From assembly GCA_021404565.1 (NCBI GenBank), contig JAAWWF010000002.1, positions 1 through 64,000 of the forward strand: a DNA stretch of 64,000 bases, in the 5' to 3' direction. Source of the DNA: Roseivirga sp. (GTDB taxonomy: Bacteria > Bacteroidota > Bacteroidia > Cytophagales > Cyclobacteriaceae). Shown one piece after another: positions 53,691 to 61,544 of this stretch (position 1 is the first letter of the stretch; each line of letters opens with the position of its first letter). A model generated the notes under the pieces. The model had not been told where the DNA came from and made no database searches. It worked only from the letters and a program-made list of their open reading frames with translations. The position numbers were made by a program, and so were the translations under genes.

Positions 53691-54290
53691 CTAGTTGGCA
53701 ATCTTAAAAGCCAGAAATACCTGGAAATACTCTGAGTGTTGATCCCTTCGGTTCAGAACAGCATCCAGGTTTCCGAATTTTGTAAAACTCCTGTTATATC
53801 TCACGCCAAAGTCCATGAAAAAGTCCAGTGCATAGCTGACACTCAATGTTCCGGAAATATCCCAGCGTTTATCATAAACATCGTCTATACCTACACTGGT
53901 GCTGTCAGTAAGGCGATTTCGGGCATCTGCCAGAAAACCCAATTCGGGGCCAATGCTGAGTTTCAGTTTCTCGGTCGGGTAATAGTCGAAAAGAATTGGG
54001 GCGTTTATATAGTGCAGCCGGTAGTCCAGCGATTCATTCTCAATACGAATGCCCTTCAGTACATAGCCTGTCTCTATTGAAAACCCGAATTTCGATTGAT
54101 ATGGCTTAATGGTATGTACAAGACCAATACCGAATGACTGTCTGTCTTTAATGGGAATTGCCGATGACTGGTCTGAACTCAGAGTTGATTGGCTATAGCC
54201 CATTCTGAGATCTAAGTGATAATTCTGTGCGTTGGTTGTGAATTGAAAAAACAGCACAAACAATGCTGCGATGCTGATACGAAGCTTCAT
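53691..54290 (-). CDS. Outer-membrane beta-barrel protein (porin family)
   Basis: A 199-residue protein with signal peptide MKLRISIAALFVLFFQFTTN then AQNYHLDLRMGY. Alternating strands follow: FGFSIETGYVLKGIRIENES, LHYINAPILFDYYPTEKLKL, SIGPELGFLADARNRL, and the last strand YFQVFLAFKIAN ending in an aromatic-rich segment. This fits the outer-membrane beta-barrel type common in Bacteroidota (OMP_b-brl_2). The cargo is unknown. The 498 bases upstream (54291-54788) hold no convincing gene; one short 60-codon frame there is probably chance. Confidence 0.87.
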   Translation of the reverse strand: MKLRISIAALFVLFFQFTTNAQNYHLDLRMGYSQSTLSSDQSSAIPIKDRQSFGIGLVHTIKPYQSKFGFSIETGYVLKGIRIENESLDYRLHYINAPILFDYYPTEKLKLSIGPELGFLADARNRLTDSTSVGIDDVYDKRWDISGTLSVSYALDFFMDFGVRYNRSFTKFGNLDAVLNRRDQHSEYFQVFLAFKIAN

Positions 54291-54788
54291 AATTTATTTA
54301 ATGATTGACTAGTGCTCTGGCGGCTTACTATAAACTCAAAAAGTGTTTACACATGACAAAGACACTCAAACGACAAAAGAGGTTGGACTGCCTCACATCA
54401 ATATGTGAACTGACTAAGACCGAAACGGAGGTGTTATGCTTTTGTTACAGTTTTTACTCTGTCAATTGACGAGTGTTTTTTTATCCACCGTTTCATTGGT
54501 AAACGATTGTATAACAAAAGCCAGAGAGCTTATACTTTATTTAATTCTGATCGTTATTGATTTTGACAGAATGGATTTGACATTAAAAGAATGTGTTCTG
54601 AAAATATTTTATAGTTAATCGGGAAATTCAGCGAAAAATCAACGATTTTTGCCGCACAATAACCTAAACACCGTACCGATCCCCAAACCTTTCACTGCTC
54701 AAGAATCAGCTGGTGGAAGAAAACCGACTGATATGATTTTGCAGATTCGGAGCTGGGGTATTTGGTTTAATAAGGGTAGAGTTCAATA
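54291..54788. other. Gene-poor AT-rich stretch between divergent genes
   Basis: This 498-base region separates the beta-barrel gene (leftward) from the LamG/Calx-beta T9SS gene (rightward). The only frame is a 60-codon hydrophobic one at 54436-54618 with no family resemblance. I saw no hairpin, palindrome or tRNA. It must hold the two divergent promoters, but no TAnnTTTG box stands out. Confidence 0.55.
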
Positions 54789-57700
54789 ATGAGGATAAAG
54801 TATTTATTCCTTTTACTACTATGTATATGGACTTCATCGCTGGTCGCCCAGACTGGACCAGGCGGGGTGGGCTCCAGTAGTACCAATGTAGTGTGGCTAA
54901 AAGCCGATGAGATTACAGGCCTTACCAATGGGGATGATATTCTTACCTGGACAGATGCCTCGGGCAATAGCAATACCCTAACAGCACCCAGTTCTACCTT
55001 TAGTCCCGTATATCAGACAGGTGTTATCAACGGTCTCCCTGTGGTTCGTTTCAATAAAACGAACGGGCGGATCAGAAGAACCAGCTTTACAGGCTTTCCT
55101 ACCACCTCTATTACCGCCATTTATGTTAACAGTACTACCGATAGCGGTGATGGCTCGATTTCTTATGCCAGCAGTGCAAGCAACAATGACTTTTTACTTT
55201 TCAGAAGTGAAAACCTGAATGTCTATCGAGGAACTAATACCGCCTCAGGAGTGACTTTTAATGATGGGAACTTTCACATTACCAATGCGGTCTGGCAAAG
55301 CAGTGATGGGAGTGTGGAGGTATGGAAGGATGGTTCGAGGGACTTCAATAATACAGGGTTCAGAACAGGTACCTCTATTACCGCTGGTGGCAGCCTGGCC
55401 ATAGCAGGAGAACAAGACTCTCAAGATGGAGGCTATGATGCAGCACAAGCGCATTTTGGTGATTTTTCCGAGGTAATCATCTTTAATACATTTCTCAATC
55501 AGGCACAAAACATTATTGTCAGTAATTACCTGGCTGCGAAATATGGATTGACTATTTCCAATGATCGTTTCGCTTACGATGCAACGCACCCCAATGATGT
55601 CGCTGGTATCGGTCGTGAGGCGGTGAGCAATGAGCATACCGCTGCCACTTCAGCCGATATCCTGCGCATTCAAAATGCAAGCGGACTGAATGCCAATCAG
55701 GAGTATTTGCTCTTCGGACACGATGATGGAGACGCCACTACGGCATGGACTACCACTGAAGCTCCTGATGCTGGCACCGACATCCAGCGCCTGGCCCGGG
55801 AATGGAGGCTTGATGAAACAGGAGATATTGGCACGGTAGACTTTGTGGTGGAAACTGCGGCAATGCCTTCGTTGCCTGTGAATCACACAATCTATGCTTT
55901 GATGGTAGATGCTGATGGTGATTTTAGCAGTGGAGCCAGTGTATATGAAATGACCCTCTCGGCTGGTACGGAATATACCGTAACGGGTGTGGACTTTAAC
56001 GATGGAGACTATGTTGCCATTGCTGCGGTGAGGCCTACAATTCAACATACACTTACTTCTTCTGCCGGTGCTGAAAGTGTTAACGCTTCCATAGAGGTAG
56101 GTTTGAATTTTATCACTGCCAGCAGCCGTACGGTGGACGTAACTACTGCCGATATAACTACCACAGTGGTAGATGATTATACAGCCCTTAGCGGTAGTAC
56201 GGTAACCATAACGGCTGGTAACAGCACCACCACCTATGCAATTACCATCGATGATGATTCAGATTCTGAAAGCAATGAGAGTCTCACAGCTACCCTGGAT
56301 AACCCTTCCGCGGGCATCAATCTGGGCACTAATACAGTCCACACTTATTCCATTGAAGACAACGATAATACACGTAAGGTCTATTTTGATGCGGAGACAA
56401 GTAGTGGTTCTGAAGCAACCACCAGCGTAAATGTAGGGGTGAGCCTGAGTGTAGTGGACTTGTTGAATCCTTCCAGTGTTGATTATTCAGTAACAGGAGG
56501 TACAGCTATCGGTAGCGGTACGGATTATACATTGGCCTCTGGTACGGTCAATTTCGCTGCAGGGGTTACCACGGGCTCTTTCAATATCTCTATCATCAAT
56601 GAATCACTGTACGAGGGCGGTGAAACCATCATCATTACACTTTCAAACCCCGTCAATTGCAACCTGGACAATACCATGCCATTTGAAGGCACTGGCTTTA
56701 TCACGCATACTTATACCATCACCAATGACGACACTGCCCCGACTATCCAGTTTAACAGCTCCAGCTCCAGTGGTTCTGAAACTGTCACGGCCGTGGCCTT
56801 TCAGGTAGATCTGAGTGTCGCTTCAGGTCTGGATGCATCAGCGTCTTTTGCGGTAACGGGTACAGCCACGGGCAGCGGAACTGATTATACCCTTGCCGAT
56901 GGTACAGTTACGGTCTCAGCAGGCAGCACCACTGCTAATATCAACGCAGTGATTGTCAATGATGTCGTAGAAGAGCTCTCGGAAACCATGATCCTGACCC
57001 TGTCAGCCCCCACAGATGCGAGTTTGGGTACCAATACAGTTCATACCTACACCATCATCAACAATGCCGTTTTTGGGTTTACAGGCCCCGGAGGTGTAGG
57101 AGGTTCTACTACCAATATGCTTTGGGTACGTCCGGAAGAACTGGCCTCTGTGGCCGATGGAACGGACATTACCACCTGGTCTGATTTCTCAGGTAATTCG
57201 CACGATCTTACTCAAAGCGACAATTCATTTACCCCGAGGTACTATGGCAGTGTGCTCAACAGCCAGCCGATAGTGCGCTTTGAGCAGGCCAATGGCAGGT
57301 TAATTCACAATAGTTTTTCCGACTTTCCTACCAGCGCCATTAGTGCGATTTATGTAAACAGAACATCCGATAGTGGCGATGGCGTGCTTTCCTACGCCAG
57401 CTCTGCCTCAGACAATGACTTCTTGCTCTTCAGTAGCAACAACCTGCAGTTTTACAGGTCCAGTAGCACCTCTACCTCCGTATCATTTAACGACAACAGC
57501 TTTCATATCGCCAACGTGACCTGGCAAGGATCGGACGGGGCCCTTGCCGTATGGAAAGACGGAACTCAAAGCTTTACGGGTACTGCCGGAAGCGGAACCT
57601 CATTTACTCAGGGGGGCAACCTTGCCCTTGGCGGAGAGCAAGATGGTGTTAATAGCGGCTATACAACAGGACAGGCCCATGCCGGAGATTTTGCCGAAGT

Positions 57701-58853
57701 TATTATATACAACCAAAGCCTCAATACCACCACCGGGATCATTGTGCAAAACTACCTCTCAGCCAAGTATAACATTGCCCTTACGGCCAACGATGTATAT
57801 GATCAGGATGACAATGGTGATTTTGACTTTGAAGTTGCCGGTATTGGCCGTATAAACTCCTCAGATCTTCATTTAGATGCTAAGGGATCTGGCATAGTGC
57901 GGATCAATGACCCACAGGACCTGGACGATGAAGAATTTTTGATGTGGGGGCACGACAATGCAGCACTGGCTGCTACCAATACCGATGTACCCGCGGGTGT
58001 TTCCAGGAGGTTTGAGCGTGTCTGGAGGGTGAGTGAAGTCAATCGCTCTGCTGTGGCCGTGAATGTAGGCGGGGTGGATATCACCTTTGATCTTACAGGG
58101 TTGGGGACCGTAGTAGCCTCCGATTTGGTTCTGCTAATAGATGCAGATGGCACTTTTGCCACCGGTGCCACTCAGGTGACGGGAGCCATTGACGATGGTA
58201 GCAATACCTATCGTTTCAACAATGTGACTGGCCTTACAGACAATATGAGATTTACGCTTGGCTCAGCTGATATAGTCGCCACCCCTTTGCCGATCGAGTT
58301 GATAAGTTTCACGGCTGATATAACTCAAAACGGTCAGGTGAAACTACAGTGGGAAACGGCCTCTGAGCTGAACAACAACCACTTCACTCTTGAAAGAAGC
58401 TCAGACGGGAATACAGTGCAGGAAATCGCAACCCTACCTGGTGCGGGTAATAGCTTTGAACTGCTACGCTATGAGTACACTGATACACAACCGTTGTCAG
58501 GCAGGTCCTTCTACAGACTGAGACAAACGGATTTTAATGGTGAGTCTGATGTCTCTGAATTTGTTTCTATATATATCGAGCCACAAAAGGCTGACTATCA
58601 GTATAAAATATACCCCAATCCCGTCAGGGGAGGTAACTCCCTTTGGATAAGCTTTGATGCCTTGCAGGAGCAGCCGGTAATGATTGAAGTATTCGAAATG
58701 GGGGGTAGGTTAAGATATCGTGAGTCTCCGAAGGCTCTGAGAAAGGAGACTAGAGTAGAAGTACCTACTACCGCTTTGGGTGCCGGGCTTCATCTGCTCA
58801 GAGTGACGAGAGCTGATGGTAGCGTTAAGGTCTTTAAGCTCATCATTCAATAA
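54789..58853 (+). CDS. T9SS surface protein with duplicated LamG-like modules and Calx-beta domains
   Basis: A 1354-residue secreted protein with signal peptide MRIKYLFLLLLCIWTSSLVAQ. A LamG-like domain (about 22-250, TGPGGVGSSSTNVVWLKADE) and a following module (about 250-405, NDVAGIGREAVSNEHTAATS) come first. Three Calx-beta domains (about 410-760) follow, each with strands like DYTLASGTVNFAAGVTTGSF and ends like HTYTITNDDTAP. The LamG-like pair is then repeated (about 765-1165, TGPGGVGGSTTNMLWVRPEE). A fibronectin-like module (LPIELISFTADITQNGQVKL) and a type A sorting domain (YKIYPNPVRGGNSLWISFDA) end it. It is probably a calcium-binding adhesin-like protein displayed by the T9SS. Confidence 0.88.
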   Translation: MRIKYLFLLLLCIWTSSLVAQTGPGGVGSSSTNVVWLKADEITGLTNGDDILTWTDASGNSNTLTAPSSTFSPVYQTGVINGLPVVRFNKTNGRIRRTSFTGFPTTSITAIYVNSTTDSGDGSISYASSASNNDFLLFRSENLNVYRGTNTASGVTFNDGNFHITNAVWQSSDGSVEVWKDGSRDFNNTGFRTGTSITAGGSLAIAGEQDSQDGGYDAAQAHFGDFSEVIIFNTFLNQAQNIIVSNYLAAKYGLTISNDRFAYDATHPNDVAGIGREAVSNEHTAATSADILRIQNASGLNANQEYLLFGHDDGDATTAWTTTEAPDAGTDIQRLAREWRLDETGDIGTVDFVVETAAMPSLPVNHTIYALMVDADGDFSSGASVYEMTLSAGTEYTVTGVDFNDGDYVAIAAVRPTIQHTLTSSAGAESVNASIEVGLNFITASSRTVDVTTADITTTVVDDYTALSGSTVTITAGNSTTTYAITIDDDSDSESNESLTATLDNPSAGINLGTNTVHTYSIEDNDNTRKVYFDAETSSGSEATTSVNVGVSLSVVDLLNPSSVDYSVTGGTAIGSGTDYTLASGTVNFAAGVTTGSFNISIINESLYEGGETIIITLSNPVNCNLDNTMPFEGTGFITHTYTITNDDTAPTIQFNSSSSSGSETVTAVAFQVDLSVASGLDASASFAVTGTATGSGTDYTLADGTVTVSAGSTTANINAVIVNDVVEELSETMILTLSAPTDASLGTNTVHTYTIINNAVFGFTGPGGVGGSTTNMLWVRPEELASVADGTDITTWSDFSGNSHDLTQSDNSFTPRYYGSVLNSQPIVRFEQANGRLIHNSFSDFPTSAISAIYVNRTSDSGDGVLSYASSASDNDFLLFSSNNLQFYRSSSTSTSVSFNDNSFHIANVTWQGSDGALAVWKDGTQSFTGTAGSGTSFTQGGNLALGGEQDGVNSGYTTGQAHAGDFAEVIIYNQSLNTTTGIIVQNYLSAKYNIALTANDVYDQDDNGDFDFEVAGIGRINSSDLHLDAKGSGIVRINDPQDLDDEEFLMWGHDNAALAATNTDVPAGVSRRFERVWRVSEVNRSAVAVNVGGVDITFDLTGLGTVVASDLVLLIDADGTFATGATQVTGAIDDGSNTYRFNNVTGLTDNMRFTLGSADIVATPLPIELISFTADITQNGQVKLQWETASELNNNHFTLERSSDGNTVQEIATLPGAGNSFELLRYEYTDTQPLSGRSFYRLRQTDFNGESDVSEFVSIYIEPQKADYQYKIYPNPVRGGNSLWISFDALQEQPVMIEVFEMGGRLRYRESPKALRKETRVEVPTTALGAGLHLLRVTRADGSVKVFKLIIQ

Positions 58854-58977
58854 TCACTATCGGGAAGTCTCTCGTATCCATCTAAGAATTACAGAAACGG
58901 TACTGCATTCTAACAGATATCCGTCTTAAATTGGTAAGTACTACTTTACAGACCTGATATCGTTAAAAAATCACCCA

Positions 58978-59973
58978 ATGAATTGCCCTCTTCAAGTCCG
59001 GAACCTGCTTCTAAAGTCTGCCTTATTTCTTATGCTTTCTATAGCCGTGCTATCTTGCACGGCACAGGAGTCCGATACCCGGTATCTCCACCAGGTATTT
59101 GATGATTTTAGCATGCAAACTGTTACCTACCTGAACAAGGGGGAAGAAAGGCTGCAAATGGATATCTATTCACCCAAAGGAGATACGGAAGGGAACAGGC
59201 CTGTAATTCTTTATGTACATGGCGGTGGTTTTTCCGGTGGTACCAGAGATGAGAAGCGTTACACTGATTTTTGTGAGACCATGGCTAAAAAAGGTTATGT
59301 GACCATTACCATGTCCTATACACTGCTGCGAAAAGGTAAATCATTTGGCTGTGACTTTTCTGCAGAAGGAAAGGTCAGTGTTTTTGATGGAACGGCTGCC
59401 GATGTGCAGGCAGCTACCAAATACCTCACGGAAAACGCAAGAAAGCTCAAAATCAACTCTGAAATGATCACACTGGCAGGGAGCAGTGCCGGGGCAGAAG
59501 CGGTGCTACATGCTGCTTATGTCAAGGACACAAAGGCCACCCTGGGAGAAAGCTTTAAATATGCCGGGGTAATCAGCATGGCCGGAGCTATGATTAACGA
59601 TCAGTTGATAACAAATGACACAGCCATTCCGACCCAGCTTTTTCATGGTACCTGTGATGGCTTGGTGCCTTACGGTACAGCACCACACCACTATTGCGAC
59701 TATGACACTCCGGGTTTTCTTACTCTATACGGGGGGAAGAGCATAGCCGATCGACTGGCAACAATAGGAGAGGGATATTATATGGTAACCGGCTGTAACG
59801 GAGGTCATGAATGGAACGACAGGCCTATGATCGTCTACTCCAACCTGATCACCGACTTTATGTATCATGATGTTCTGAAGCAGGAAACCCGACAGGTTCA
59901 TATTATTAAGGCAGATGCTCCGGATAAGAGCTGTACTGATCGTGGGAATGAGCTGGCTTGTGGAGTGAGGTAG
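58978..59973 (+). CDS. Alpha/beta-hydrolase esterase lipoprotein
   Basis: A 331-residue lipoprotein with leader LLKSALFLMLSIAVLSC. The catalytic machinery is of the carboxylesterase/hormone-sensitive-lipase type: oxyanion hole VILYVHGGGFSGGTRDE (residues 81-84), nucleophile Ser near residue 169 in ITLAGSSAGAEAVLHAA, and the catalytic His near residue 277 in VTGCNGGHEWNDRPM. FHGTCDGLVPYGTAPHHY carries the likely Asp. It probably hydrolyses short-chain esters at the outer membrane or in the periplasm. It is alone, 124 bases after the T9SS surface protein gene. Confidence 0.88.
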   Translation: MNCPLQVRNLLLKSALFLMLSIAVLSCTAQESDTRYLHQVFDDFSMQTVTYLNKGEERLQMDIYSPKGDTEGNRPVILYVHGGGFSGGTRDEKRYTDFCETMAKKGYVTITMSYTLLRKGKSFGCDFSAEGKVSVFDGTAADVQAATKYLTENARKLKINSEMITLAGSSAGAEAVLHAAYVKDTKATLGESFKYAGVISMAGAMINDQLITNDTAIPTQLFHGTCDGLVPYGTAPHHYCDYDTPGFLTLYGGKSIADRLATIGEGYYMVTGCNGGHEWNDRPMIVYSNLITDFMYHDVLKQETRQVHIIKADAPDKSCTDRGNELACGVR

Positions 59974-60078
59974 TTCTCAGATGTTACTTTTCGGCCCGGA
60001 CAGCAGCATTATTGAGTCTGGAGCCACCAATGACAGATATTATTTTGTGATAGTGAAATTAGATACTACAATCAAATA

Positions 60079-60086
60079 TAAATTTG
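60079..60086 (+). promoter_or_regulatory. -7 box of the unknown gene at 60113
   Basis: TAAATTTG matches TAnnTTTG exactly and lies 26 bases before the start codon. Upstream there is only a poor -33 element. The region is AT-rich. Confidence 0.45.
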
Positions 60087-60112
60087 AGTGATAAAATACT
60101 TATCATTCTGTA

Positions 60113-60922
60113 ATGGTTAACAAATTAAACTATATACATAGCAATGGTGATTTAGATTGCCTCCAAAGCGTTGACTTTCCAGCTTTGTCAAAAACCAAGA
60201 CCAGGAAGGAATTGATTAGGGTACTTGTCTCTGACTATGGTTGTAGTGAAGAATACTTGAGGACAGTTTTGGCCTGCTACCCAGCGGAACTCACACAACT
60301 AATGCATGGACTCGAGTTTGATATTCAGTCTTCTATGATGCATCGAGAGCAGTTTCGAAAATTTGGCTATCGAGGGTTCTCCTATAGTTTTGATCCTCAA
60401 ATTCGATTACTATGGCCAAAGTTGAAACCTCATGTTAATCTGGCAATGGGGTTAATGACAAGGAACAACTTGTATTATCCGCCAAAAGTACGAAACATGC
60501 TAAAAAAGTATCACCCAAATCATCTGAGACAAAAAGGGGATCCTTCAATAGGGTTTGTTTTGGGGCAAATCACTCCCTTGGGTTGGTTTGTGCTCATAAT
60601 TCAAAGTGATATCATGTTTAACAAATCCTCGGTTATCAGAGATCATTTTAGAGGTTGGAGGAAGCTACTCGTGACCAAGCTCATTGAACAGGCTCGGGGA
60701 AAGACTGAGAAAATTTTCTTATGCCCTGCCGAACATGTTATTGAAACCTGTAAAGTAAAATCGAAGCCTGAAAAATTACCTCAAAGTTGGATTTCGCTTT
60801 ACGATAAGACGGCAGAAGAGTTTGGAATGAAAAGAGTTCTGGTGCCGGAAGGTGTCAATATTCAGTGTTTCGAAAGAGAAAAAGATATTCGTTCCAACGA
60901 CTTTTATGCCCTGACAATTTAA
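60113..60922 (+). CDS. Unknown cytoplasmic protein
   Basis: A 269-residue protein with no signal peptide or membrane helix. N-terminal helices (LIRVLVSDYGCSEEYLRTVL, MHREQFRKFGYRGFSYSFDP) are followed by a mixed domain with the hydrophobic strand GQITPLGWFVLIIQSDIMFN. The C-terminal segment reads LVTKLIEQARGKTEKIFLCP, then LPQSWISLYDKTAEEFGMKR. This last part has the feel of an acyltransferase-like or nucleotide-binding fold but does not allow a family call. It is AT-richer than its neighbours and is followed 10 bases later by a membrane-protein gene, so the two form a small operon. Confidence 0.65.
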   Translation: MVNKLNYIHSNGDLDCLQSVDFPALSKTKTRKELIRVLVSDYGCSEEYLRTVLACYPAELTQLMHGLEFDIQSSMMHREQFRKFGYRGFSYSFDPQIRLLWPKLKPHVNLAMGLMTRNNLYYPPKVRNMLKKYHPNHLRQKGDPSIGFVLGQITPLGWFVLIIQSDIMFNKSSVIRDHFRGWRKLLVTKLIEQARGKTEKIFLCPAEHVIETCKVKSKPEKLPQSWISLYDKTAEEFGMKRVLVPEGVNIQCFEREKDIRSNDFYALTI

Positions 60923-60932
60923 AACCTATGCT

Positions 60933-61544
60933 ATGAAACTAAACCTGAAAGAAATATTCTGCGAATTGCTCAGTGGTCTGGCTTTAATCTTACTGATCTT
61001 ACCTCTACTTCATATTCTGGGTGCCGTAACCATTTTTCAGGTTAAGGAACTGGCATTGGAAAGCCTTGACGGAACACTTTTAATAACTCTGACACTCATT
61101 TGTTCCTTTGTTCTAGGTATTATTATGGATAGCATAGGCCTCGCTTTGGGCAGTTTGTTTATAGATAAAGTAATATGTTCGGATGAACCGGAATCATTTG
61201 ATTACCGTAGGTACTGGAAGACAGTTACTACTGAGTTATCGGCTTACAGAGAAGAGCAATGGGCATACTATAGTTGTTATCGAAACATGTCGATTGTTCT
61301 TATACCCCTCGTCTTTTTTTGGAGTATTGTTATTTATGAACAAGGCAATTATCTTTTAATAGTAGTGCTTATTGTAGTTGGCGTTTTGACGGAACTGGCC
61401 TTGATCAAATCAATGAAGATACTTCTGGAATTAGTCTATAAACTCACCAAATATGATCTCTCAGATTCACCTCCAGACCAGAGTTCTTCCCAGAATCCAG
61501 ATGACAAGACTACTCCGCCCTCAAACTCTTTACCGGATTCCTGA
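60933..61544 (+). CDS. Unknown four-helix membrane protein
   Basis: A 203-residue inner-membrane protein. Helices are ELLSGLALILLILPLLHILG, LLITLTLICSFVLGIIMDSI, MSIVLIPLVFFWSIVIYEQG and YLLIVVLIVVGVLTELALIK. A charged loop sits between helices 2 and 3 (SDEPESFDYRRYWKTVTTEL) and the Ser/Pro-rich tail DSPPDQSSSQNPDDKTTPPS is probably disordered. No family is recognised. It is co-transcribed with the unknown gene 10 bases upstream. Its last 35 bases overlap the end of the converging FtsX-type gene (61510), so the two stop codons lie inside each other's coding sequence. Confidence 0.65.
   Translation: MKLNLKEIFCELLSGLALILLILPLLHILGAVTIFQVKELALESLDGTLLITLTLICSFVLGIIMDSIGLALGSLFIDKVICSDEPESFDYRRYWKTVTTELSAYREEQWAYYSCYRNMSIVLIPLVFFWSIVIYEQGNYLLIVVLIVVGVLTELALIKSMKILLELVYKLTKYDLSDSPPDQSSSQNPDDKTTPPSNSLPDS

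Noticed and set aside
54436-54618. 60-codon hydrophobic frame in the 54.3-54.8 kb gap
   Set aside because: It is AT-rich with many Leu and Ile codons, has no family pattern and lies in a region likely to hold promoters. Chance is the simplest cause.
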